From the NCBI GenBank assembly GCA_907165275.2, contig OU015661.1, forward strand, positions 8,687,501 through 8,751,500: a stretch of 64,000 bases of DNA, in the 5' to 3' direction. This document shows positions 55,236 to 64,000 of the stretch, in pieces (within the stretch, counting starts at the first letter, position 1; each line of letters starts with the position of its first letter). The DNA comes from Zygaena filipendulae (taxonomy: Eukaryota > Arthropoda > Insecta > Lepidoptera > Zygaenidae). The notes below the pieces were generated by a model, which saw only the letters and a program-made list of their open reading frames with translations, made no database searches and had not been told where the DNA came from. The position numbers and the translations under genes are program-made.

Positions 55236-55857
55236 ATGGCGTTGACAAACACAGAAAAACAACGTTGCTATAAGCATTACTTTAAGCTACAGAATATTCA
55301 GCGAATAAAATTTCATTCGCGTTACATGGGATTTCTTTGAAGTTGGTCACGGGAAAGAGGCTGCTGATGGTGTTGGTGTTGGTGGCTATCTCAAATGCAC
55401 CGCAGATGATAAAGTAGCTGCTGCTTCGGATATTTCTGATGCAGAAGCCTTTTTTACACCCTGAAGGAGTTGAGCAAGGTCTGTTTATATATTGACTGAC
55501 AGTGACATTCAAAACGTTGAAAGTGCTACTCTATGGTACGATGCAAGTAAATCAAGTTATTACTAACACTCCCGGTGAACTTCAATACAGTGTCCATGAT
55601 TAAGTAAAGGTACCTAAATCTTCTGTTAAAGACAAACATTACACTTACCTCAGTGTTGTTGAAAGTGATGTTGATGAAGAAGAAGACGTTAAAATTATTG
55701 TTTACAAAACTGGTAAAAGATGTAAAGCTGTAGAGACTGATATTTCTGACGAACCTTACGCGATAATATATTGAAAATTGTTCCTAACCCTAAAATTATC
55801 GTGAAAGGTAAAAGGACGTCCTTTTTTATTTTGACTTTAATTATGATAAGCCATTAA
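55236..55857 (+). pseudogene. Broken transposon ORF with a GHGK motif
   Basis: Twenty bases after the inferred acceptor an ATG opens MALTNTEKQRCYKHYFKLQ, a basic start. Then a different frame reads DFFEVGHGKEAADGVGVGGY at about 55331, shifts into TLKELSKVCLYI, shifts again, and near 55640 reads an acidic stretch and IIVYKTGKRCKAVETDISD, then IVPNPKIIVKGK. At least three frameshifts and stops. The distance between the N-terminal part and the GHGK block is short, suggesting an internal deletion. From memory, predicted proteins of arthropods and cnidarians share an LTxxEKQRxYR-like start and a GHGKGAxDGVGG-LKR block and are mostly unnamed. I therefore call it transposon-associated, with unknown activity. 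Confidence 0.55.
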
Positions 55858-55881
55858 ACGTTTTAGAAAAGGAACTTAACC

Positions 55882-56086
55882 TCCTAACTAATATTATAAA
55901 CGCTAAAGTTTGCATATATGGATGTTTGTTACTCTTTCACGCAAAAAATACTAAATGAGTTTATATGAAACTTTACAATAATATAGCTTCTACATCAGAA
56001 TAACACATAGGGAGGGTACTTTTTATCCCGGAATTCCTATGGGATACCCAAAATTAAGGCGGGTGAAAACCGAGGAAAACAGCTAG
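55882..56086 (+). mobile_element. Helitron-like element nested in the TIR transposon
   Basis: TCCTAACTAATATTATAAAC start, GTTACTCTTTCACGCAAAAA, GAATTCCTATGGGATACCC core and AAAACAGCTAG end at 56086, followed by T. It sits just after the broken ORF, so it arrived after the TIR element. Confidence 0.75.
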
Positions 56087-56856
56087 TTTATAAGGTTGAT
56101 TTTGTAATGTTAATCCTAATAAATATTGACGTGGCGGAATTATTTTTTGTATTAACTTAGCTTAGCTTTATTTTTGAAGTTAAGTTACTTGATACATACC
56201 TATTATATCGAGTCATAAGAAGTAAAATTTTATTTGGTTTTTATCATTATACTAGATCTCTATAGAAAGTACAAAGTATTGTATCGTAAGAAAATACTAC
56301 TGTGTTACTAAGCTTACTACTGCGTTACTTTTGTGTCCCTCTGATTATTGTAGTATTTTCAGTATTACATAGGCTTCTAATGATTTAAATTGCCTTAACT
56401 TTTAAGTACGTATTATTTATAAAAAATGGAAGATTATGTCGTCAGTTGGTATTAATTTTAAGTTGTTTTTTGTCACTAATAGAAAAGTTTGAGTTTTAAA
56501 ATGAGACTTTGGTAACGCAGTAATGTAAATTAGTAAGAATATTCTATGAAACTGATTATTTCTGTAATTTAACTTTATAAGAGATTAATATAAGCGTCGC
56601 AGTTTATAACTGACATGTAAAAAATTCTCATTGTACAGTTTCAATAAAAAACTAAAATTTGTAAAAAAGTAACGCTGTTGTTAAGTTTTTGGACACCTTC
56701 ATACATTATTTGCCACAAATATACTTAACTCAATAAAACTATCGCTGCTGAGGTATGTATATTATGAATCGAACTATAACGAATCTATATCTGCATAAAA
56801 AAATAAGAAAATGATAATTTAATTTTTTTTAAGAAATCGGAAATTGGCTGCTCGGA

Positions 56857-56882
56857 TTAGGCATCAAAAAGTATTTTGGCCC
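56857..56882. repeat. Right terminal inverted repeat
   Basis: TTAGGCATCAAAAAG then TATTTTGGCCC; exact inverse of the left TIR. Confidence 0.85.
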
Positions 56883-57533
56883 GCCTGACACCTTTTCTTT
56901 TACTCCAAAGATGTAATTTAGTACAAGTATAGCAGATATTATGTTTTCTGTGCCCTAGGTATAGATGTTTTGATAAGATTTAATAAAATTGTTATTTACT
57001 GGAAAAACTATTTTATTTAACAGGAGTCTGACCATTGGAAAACTTTTCACTAACACAATATGATGTAAACAAGTATCGCGGCCAGAAAACATGTCGCGTG
57101 CAGGTCACGAAAAAATCGTTGTCAATTTTTCGTAACTGCGTGACATGACGATAAGTTCCTAATTTTCTATAGCGATAACGATTGGCGATTGTCAATTTGG
57201 CTAAGGGAGCTGGATAGGGAACCGCGGGTGTATTCTCTATTTATAAAATCAATAATGACAATATGAACATGACATAACAGATAATAATCTTTTTAAAAGG
57301 TGCTGTAAGTACACAGCCTTCCCTTCGTTCGATACAACAAACACCGCACAGACTAATCCCAATATGGAATGAGAACATTATCGCACGGCCAGATTACGAA
57401 CAGCCAGATTATAGTAACGCATCGCGTACACACGTCACGTGCCGCATCCACCTTGGTAAGTGTAGCAAACAGTGTTATGTAAATATAGGATATATGTATC
57501 ATGTATGTACCATGTAGGTACAGACTAATTAAG
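56883..57533. other. Unassigned
   Basis: No gene, hairpin or repeat end supported; two 60-codon minus frames lack motifs. Confidence 0.4.
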
Positions 57534-57579
57534 TACGCGTACATTGATATATTAAAAATCCTATATCAATGTACGCGTA
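57534..57579. repeat. Perfect 17-bp inverted repeat, 12-nt loop
   Basis: TACGCGTACATTGATAT at 57534-57550 is exactly inverted at 57563-57579. Confidence 0.85.
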
Positions 57580-57707
57580 TCATGCACATTCGTATAATAG
57601 ATGCACGGGGTGCACCGTGTCCGGGAAGTGGTCGTGCGATCTGGACCCTTATATGACCATAACCACGTATAGTATAACGTGTAGCAATCTATGTATGTTT
57701 TAGTGTT

Positions 57708-57950
57708 CTAGCTGTCCCGCGCGGTTTCACCTGCGATAATTTCGGAGTTCTCGCGGCATTGCTCCATACAAACTTTGCTTCCCTTTTCACTTTCTTAGGG
57801 GTAGAATTTTGGAAAATCCTTTCTTATCGGATGACTACGTCATACAAAGAACATACCCTCCAAATTAAAGGTTTCAATCAGCGATTTAGGCTGTGCATTG
57901 ATCCGTCCGTAAGTCATTCAGGACAAAGCATTTTATATGTACCTATACAC
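57708..57950 (-). mobile_element. Helitron-like 3' end with a divergent body
   Basis: CTAG at 57708-57711, CGCGCGGTTTCACCTGCG and GAGTTCTCGCGGCATTGC, then a body unlike the other copies: CATACAAACTTTGCTTCCCT, TTAGGGGTAGAATTTTGG, CTACGTCATACAAAGAACAT. It ends near AAGTCATTCAGGACAAAGC. The body shares words with 47885-48100. The 69-codon frame there is spurious. Confidence 0.55.
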
Positions 57951-58184
57951 TTATACAGATTAGGTTGAGCACCAATTGAGCACCCACCACCCGCTTCACG
58001 TTTCTACCTACAGCTGCTCTCTGTCACCTTATGTTTGCCTTGAATAGATTGCCTTTAGCAATAAGACCGCCTTTGGCGCTGTCCTATTTTTTTGATTGTC
58101 TAGGTAGGTACTTTTTAGTGTTTGTCACACCTTGAACGAGCGTCAGGAATAGGTTTGTTTCCGGGGTATGAAAATCGAAATTCG

Positions 58185-58265
58185 ATTTAGTCCGTCTTTT
58201 AGATTAATAAAAAATATTGAACACGTATTTTTTATTTTTTTACGTCTACAAGACGGACTAAAAAC
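58185..58265. mobile_element. Tiny foldback element, TTTAGTCCGTCTT ends
   Basis: TTTAGTCCGTCTT at 58186-58198 and AAGACGGACTAAA at 58250-58262 are exact inverses around an AT-rich centre. The left half matches 9901-9975. About 80 bp and non-coding. Confidence 0.6.
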
Positions 58266-58984
58266 TAAAAGGTTGACAAGCCCATTAGCGAAATCCAAAA
58301 ACAAATAAATAAATGACACATTGATGATTTGGTTTTGGTAACATCGTTAAAAATAGCGGGAATGGCCTCCTGTGTGCGAAGCAATAAAACGCCCCTTTGA
58401 TTACGACTTTTGTGTGAACTACTTTGATAACACTAACGGGACAAAAATTTAACAAGAGCTCTCTTGTGACAATTAAAAAATATACTTAGGCTAATGATAG
58501 CAAAATGCGAAAAATGAAAATAACATTTTATAAATAAAAAAAAAAAAAATATACTTACGGCTAATGATAGCGAAATGAAAAAAAAACCATTTTATCAATA
58601 AAAAAGTTGAGTCGAATAAAGTGTATATGATTCAAAAGTCAAAACCATATTTTTATGTAGTTCTAGTGTGTGTTCTAGTAGACAGTAGACACGAGTCACT
58701 ATAACCGTTTTTATTTTTTATGACTTCGATGATTGTGCGACATTTTCTTTTCCAAGCTTAAACGGAAAGTGTCGAATTTGGTGGACTTAATTTTATAACG
58801 TCTCAATTCTATCGCTTCTTAATTGCGGCACTAACCATAGCAATGAATGACTACTAAGCTAGGTCAGTGGGGTAACTGAGAAGTCGGGCACACTGCACGG
58901 TGAGGGTGAAATATAGGTACCTACCTATAACCACCCCAAACGTACAGTAAGCTAGAAATATCTACACCAATACTATTAATTGGT
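58266..58984. other. Unassigned
   Basis: Contains a direct duplication of about 60 bases: TATACTTAGGCTAATGATAG at 58481-58500 and TATACTTACGGCTAATGATA from 58549, each followed by A-rich DNA. No gene. Confidence 0.45.
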
Positions 58985-59157
58985 ATTATAGAATGCAAAC
59001 TTTTTGGATGTAGTTGTGTATAATCTCTGGAACTAGTGAACTAATTCTGAAAAATTCTTTCACTGATACGTTGACCATCAATATTCCTGAATGACATAAG
59101 ATACATTTCATTTACAGTAATTTGAAATTCCAAAACTGATGCATGTTAACCACGGTG
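58985..59157 (+). mobile_element. Degenerate Helitron-like element
   Basis: GGTATTATAGAATGCAAAC, AATCTCTGGAACTAGTGAAC, AATTCTTTCACTGATACG, ATTCCTGAATGACATAAGAT. The core is reduced to AATTTGAAATTCC, and there is no CTAG. Confidence 0.45.
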
Positions 59158-59227
59158 CTGGTGCGAGTTATTGAATAGAATAGAGAACAGAATAAATTAT
59201 TATTCTGTTCTTCTGTTGATGCAATGC

Positions 59228-59279
59228 ATGCAATAAATGGCATTGGCATGTAGGTACATGCCAATGCCATTTATTGCAT
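59228..59279. repeat. Perfect 25-bp-arm hairpin with 2-nt loop
   Basis: 59228-59252 (ATGCAATAAATGGCATTGGC...) and 59255-59279 pair at all 25 positions around GG. Same architecture as 8581-8646, but unrelated sequence. Confidence 0.85.
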
Positions 59280-59327
59280 TTATATTTTTTTTTTAATCTT
59301 GCATACAAAGGCGGTTTTATCGCTTTA

Positions 59328-59538
59328 CTAACTGTTCCTCGCAGTTTTACCCGCGGTAATGTCGGAGTTCCCGCGGGAATTCTGGAACAAAAAGTACCTC
59401 TGACAATGTGCATGCAAAATTGTATGATGATCGGTTGGACCGTTAAGGCGAGAAAGCGTAACAAACAAACAAACTCACTTTCGGAATTCCCACGATAACT
59501 CCGAAATTATCACGGGTGAAACCGCGCAGGACAGCTAG
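59328..59538. mobile_element. Helitron copies in head-to-head arrangement
   Basis: 59328-59480 reads on the minus strand (CTAACTGTTCCTCGCAG, GAGTTCCCGCGGGAATTC, ATCGGTTGGACCGTTAAGG, GCGTAACAAACAAACAAACT). From 59480 a plus-strand core and end follow (GAATTCCCACGATAACTCCG, hairpin CACGGGTGAAACCGCGC, CAGCTAG at 59538). Both ends are therefore Helitron 3' ends. Confidence 0.6.
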
Positions 59539-59948
59539 TACTAGATATTAGTACTAGTACTAGATATTAGGTAAGCGATCTCTACCAGTCAATTTCCTGA
59601 AATACTCTAATTACCTACGTAAAGTCTACGTCATTTCCACCAATTTTTCTTTATATTATTTGAGAATAGTTGTCGTTGATATACAATATACATACTATAG
59701 GTGAAAAAAGATAACAGTCACTCATAATATTCACTACCTACTTGTGTCGACTGTACTTAGTGCCATTCATAAACGTTGTCACGAAAGGGGCGTATAGAGG
59801 GCGTTCCGTCACTTTCACACAAAATTGTGTTTCCCTCAAAACAAAAAAAAAACAGCAATCTGCTTCTGCCATCGACGAATATTAATTTCTTCGGAGTCAC
59901 AGCCGTGTATTTTTTGTTTTTATCTATACTTCTATACTGTAATAATAA

Positions 59949-60442
59949 TCTATACTTAATATTATAAAGAGCAAAAGTTTGTGAATTGTGAGTTTGTGAG
60001 TTGGTGAGTTTGTGACGTAGTCAGGTTGTGACGTTGTTTGTTCTCTGGATCTAATCGATTTTGAAAATTCTTTCACTCATAGGAAGCCACAGTGATCTTG
60101 AGTGTCATAGGGTACTTTTTATTCCGGAACTCCCGCGGGAACTCCGGATTTTTCGAGGGTAAAACCACGGGGAAGAGCTATCTCTGGATCTACTAACCGA
60201 TTTTAAAAATTCTTTTACTTATAAGAAGCTACAGTGGTCCTGAGTGACAAAGAGTACTTTCCATGCCGGAATTCTCGCGGGAACTCCAGAGATTGTGAGG
60301 CTGTAATCTATGGATCTACTGAACCGATTTTGAAAATTCTTTTACTTATAGATAGGGAAGCTAAAGTAATCCTGAGTGGCATAGGGTACTTTTTATCCCG
60401 GATTCCCGCGGGGACTCCTAAATTACCGCGGGGGTCAGCTAG
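59949..60442 (+). mobile_element. Helitron-like element with three tandem internal units
   Basis: TCTATACTTAATATTATAAA start, GTGAGTTTGTGAGTTGGTGA microrepeats, then three consecutive units (about 60045, 60181 and 60305), each with TCTGGATCTA or ATGGATCTAC, CCGATTTT, AAATTCTTT, GAAGCTA, CTTTTTAT/CTTTCCAT and a core. It ends GGGTCAGCTAG at 60442. Terminal CTAG only closes the last unit. Confidence 0.7.
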
Positions 60443-63016
60443 TGCTCAATAACAGGAGACATTAATTGGCAAAATATCGACTTCAACACTCGTGTAGCTG
60501 TAAACCATTTAAACCATCCACATCAACATTGTATTGTTTGTTTATTTTCGAACAGAAATTATAAATTACCTATGTGCTCGTGGGAAGAAACATAATGTTA
60601 TGATTTATTCAAAGGCCCATTCCACATGATATTCAAAAACGTGGTATAAAATTGCCTAGGAGTGATATTGTAACGTCTTACAACCTTTTAATTCAGCCAA
60701 ATTAGCATCGACCCACTCATATTGAAGGGTTTCGTATAAAAAAAAAACGCTTTATTTCACCAACTATTTGGCTACGATAAGTAACGATAGATAAAAAGTC
60801 ATCTAAAACGTCATAATGGTTTTTCATGACTAATTTTTTAAGGATATCCCGCACGCTTATGTTCACTGGTTTTTTATTCCTCAAACGTCATTGTCTAGCG
60901 GTTTATCTATATAGGCAAAGACCATTATAAAAGGATAGACGAACAATACAAACTTTTACTATGCAATCACGTCAAGCAATTTTGCGGGGGGAATGATCAA
61001 AATAGAACCAATCACATCGTTGCGACGCAATCAAATACCAGTCACTACAAAGTACACTTCAAATAGCCAATCACATCGCTTTCCGTCAATATCTATAGAC
61101 AATAATAGTCTCTGCTGGCCAACGGCATTTTGTTAGCATAAGATCATTTGACCACTGCGTGGTTCAAGGGGTAAGCTTAACGGCCTAGCGTGTTATCTAT
61201 CTATACTCTTTCAATATCTTTGTATATAGGCATAGTGTCAATAGTTTCCAAGTAAAATGCCTTTGACAGACGAATAAAAATCACCATATTATAAGATCAT
61301 CTTTGGCATTTAGCTGAGGAACCTTAAAAAAATGTTGTAATATCATGATTTTAAAAATATCCACTATGAATAATTTAGCACGTCTTTCTCATCGTCTCCT
61401 TGACCCTATTGAACGACCGCGACTGACTACAAAACTTGTGAATCAGCCATATTAATGTTAAATTGCCTACGCATACCAGTACTACGCTTTGTAAGGTTTA
61501 TTCAACCGATGCTTTGTCAAGTGTTGTTTAAAATAATATTTGAACAATCGTAAGCAAAAAGGAAACGGTAAAAACTTCCCATAATACCTACAAACGCGTA
61601 CTAAAATTTTTAACATAATAAGCATGTAAAATTATACCTAATATTAGCGCCTGATGTTAAAAAGGTTTCAAAGTGAATATTATGTAGATAGATTTATCTA
61701 GAAGGAACTAAGTACAAAGTTCATTTTTGGAATTATAATTACCCCATTTGTGCAATTGCGAAATATAAATATTAGGTAGATAACAATTAAAATAACTATA
61801 TTACACAAAAAATAAGAAAAATTATTTAAACAGATTTCACTTTGCATATTCGTTCGCTAATATTACCTACAGCTCGATGACGATATCCTTAAGCAAATTT
61901 AAATAAGTATAAAGGTCGAAGATCAACGATTAGAGACTCGAGTAACTCACGGTCACTCAGCATCATAAAAGGTCATCGGCACATGCACACACCATTCATC
62001 ACTGCAAGCGATTCAGTGATCGTGTTCATACATTAAATAAACAGTTAAGAAGTACCTAATAAAAATCATCTCTATAAAGAATAGAAACAAACGTATGTAC
62101 GCCTACGATGCACATTATTATGCATTCAATGAGAATCGGGCCACTCTTAAAGAAAATTGAATAGGAGCAACTTGTTTTAGGATATACCAATAAAGCTTTA
62201 CCTATCAAAATGGAGAGCTTAATTCAAACGGGACTTGGAATTGTATAAGGTACGCTCCAACATCGGCATCTTTTACAATTGTTCAAACAAAATCTAGATT
62301 CAAATCTCGTTACGCGTGCAGATGTAGACGGTTGGAGAATTAAAGCAGCCATTAATCAATTCACATCAATTGCAATGGAAATACTTTAAGTTAAGACCGT
62401 GAGAGATATTGCACTACTTGGCACATAGGCTCCAGCTGACCGAGCACATTTTGGACAGGATCCAAGTTTCAGTGTAATTTCAGCGGTCGAGAATCTATAT
62501 CAAGAGTTCACATAAAACCTTCGAGAAGGATTTTTATCAGCCGGCTTACCTATTTCGTTTCATTACTTCCACACAGCTAGCTACACAAAGAGTTTTGCCT
62601 TTCTTTTTTCTTCACTACTCAGTCGACTAAGCGAGCTTAGGTACGCGATTTACCTGAAAGATAAAAAGCAAATTGTTATAACTTGAAGAATCATTGAGAT
62701 TAAGAATTTTCACAGTAGAATGAAAAGACGATGACAAATTTTCCCTTTTATTATTTATTCTTAAATCTAAAACGATAACTACAGCTACACCGGAGACGAG
62801 GTTCAGGAAACTACTTTTTAGAATCCATGTTACCAATAGGCTTGTGAAGAAAAAATCCCGCCACAGGATGCAAAAATAGGAAATTAAATTCTATATTAAC
62901 TCTCGTTAAAGTGATTTTGCCTTTGACTTTTGCAAAACATTTGATATAATTATAACTCTTTTTTCAAAGCCCCTTCGTGTGCAGATACACGCGTAGATAT
63001 AACAACGTTTTATAAT
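60443..63016. other. Unassigned, about 2.6 kb
   Basis: AT-rich. CCAATCACATCG occurs twice, at 61008 and 61067, within a region lacking other repeats. No gene, TIR pair or Helitron end supported. A 69-codon minus frame at 62627-62836 has no recognised motif. Confidence 0.4.
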
Positions 63017-63221
63017 TGGACGCAGATAAGCAATACCATTTTAACCCACAAAACAAAGTTATTAATTCAGAACGATTTATTGAGAGTTAGAGAATGTTTT
63101 TTTAATTATGTGTTTACCTTATTTCATTGTTTAAATATGTAACTAAATATTGAACTTAAAACTTTAATTTACTCAAAATTTCTCCAGTGTGGGTTAACAC
63201 ACTATTGCTTATCTATGTCGA
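63017..63221 (+). mobile_element. MITE, TGGACGCAGATAAGCAATA family (copy C)
   Basis: TGGACGCAGATAAGCAATAC start and TTGCTTATCTATGTCGA end, interior AGAACGATTTATTGAGAGTT as in copies A and B. Slightly shorter than the others because of an internal deletion around 63150. Confidence 0.8.
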
Positions 63222-64000
63222 TTTATGAAGAAGATTAAGTTACAAAAAACTTTTGATTAAGTATTTTAAACTAAAAACTTAAAAAAAAAAAAAACACCAT
63301 AGGCAGTTGATCAGCAGAAGTGTAACCCTGTCGACAATACATTATTGCTATCAGGCAAAATCGTGGATATAAACGTCATATTATTATACAAATGAAAACA
63401 CGTAGAGTTAGATAGTGTACAATGATTAAATTAACGAATAAAATGCTTATCGTCATAAACAAAAAATAACTAAACTATTCAACACCGGTACAATACCCAA
63501 TTTTCTGGTTGGATTACAAAAACGGACGAAGATCGGCAAATCGGTTGCGGATGTAAAGATGTTGTAGGTATATAAAAAAAAATACTTACAACAACTAAAC
63601 AATATATTTAACAAACCGTGAGGGAGACGCGTTTTATCTCTTCACGCCCACTAGTTGTGATAATGCGCCGGCCGAATCACAATTACAAGCTGCGTTTAAA
63701 CACAAAACAGCCGACGCAAATGAAACGATAGCGCAATATCCGAACGGGACATTGAATATAAATTGTTTGTGTTTTTAGCAGCTGTTCATCTCCTTTACCT
63801 ATGCATACAATATGTCATAATTCGGAAAGGTTCGCGATAATCTTCGTGCACTCATATGCGTATTCTTATCGAATTGGAGAAATACCAGCAGAAATCCTGA
63901 ATTTATCCCCCTCTTAGTAGTTACGGTAGTTCGATGAAAAATGATTCAGAGTCACTTCCCACTTCTAAAAATATTAAACTGAATAAAACTTAAATACCTA
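63222..64000. other. Unassigned; GC-richer patch at 63620-63760
   Basis: CGTGAGGGAGACGCG through GCGCAATATCCGAACGGG is GC-richer than its flanks and not repetitive here. It could be a host exon or regulatory DNA, but no open frame supports it. Confidence 0.3.

Larger units (their letters stand above)
54324..56882 (+). mobile_element. DNA transposon of unidentified family, perfect 26-bp TIRs
   Basis: The first 26 bases (54324-54349, starting GGGCCAAAATACTTTTTG) are repeated exactly in inverse at 56857-56882 (ending AAGTATTTTGGCCC). Total length 2559 bp. Between them are an initiator with a short exon (54881-54951), an intron, a broken ORF (55236-55857), a nested Helitron (55882-56086) and several AACGCAGTA-type words. 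This layout suggests a once protein-coding cut-and-paste element. I see no convincing target duplication (flanks GTGCACT and GCCTGAC) and no DDE/D triad, so I do not assign a superfamily. Identical TIRs contrast with the broken ORF, hinting that a helper elsewhere has mobilised this copy. Confidence 0.8.

Overview
This window looks like nuclear DNA from a lepidopteran insect (moth or butterfly): AT-rich, gene-poor, and filled with decayed mobile elements. The assignment rests on about 40 copies or fragments of short Helitron-like elements whose 3' ends read GCGGGTGAAACCGC (a hairpin) followed by CACAGCTAG|T. It is also supported by lepidopteran-type retroelement tails and a short TTAGG-type run. 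I see no complete host protein gene, no rRNA or tRNA gene and no CRISPR. Most of it is probably intergenic or intronic.

Layout. 1-8.9 kb: Helitron derivatives, one TIR MITE (930-1167) and a GC-rich foldback MITE (4354-4625), then a perfect 32-bp-arm hairpin (8581-8646). 9-15.5 kb: a GC-rich island (9060-9380), retroelement tails and GC-rich inverted repeats. 16.1-17.1 kb: a tandem array of about 10 units with an exact 100-bp period. 18.2-22.3 kb: Helitron cluster holding the only large coding relic, a frameshifted PIF1-type Helitron helicase (20433-21876), with the Helitron 3' terminus at 21999 and another Helitron starting at the next base. 22.35-22.55 kb (minus): a 64-codon open stretch ending in a GTAAGT donor, the best candidate host exon. 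23.8-24.2 kb: a 40-bp minisatellite. 26-28 kb: three MITEs, including an almost fully palindromic one and a PIF/Harbinger-type one with TAA duplications. 30-37 kb: non-LTR and LTR retroelement remnants and a MITE carrying a tRNA T-arm-like box. 39-50.6 kb: SINE/LINE-like ends and further Helitrons, two of them abutting. 54.3-56.9 kb: a 2.56-kb DNA transposon of a family I cannot name, with perfect 26-bp TIRs, a recognisable gene layout (initiator, untranslated exon, intron, broken ORF), repeated AACGCAGTA-type motifs and a nested Helitron. 57-64 kb: hairpins, Helitrons and one more TIR MITE.

How it fits together. The helicase relic belongs to a different Helitron family from the small elements, judging by its 3' hairpin, so it probably did not mobilise them. 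The small elements have repeatedly landed at or inside earlier copies, giving chains and nests. The TIR element at 54.3-56.9 kb is the strongest candidate for something undescribed. No function beyond transposition is indicated for any of these.
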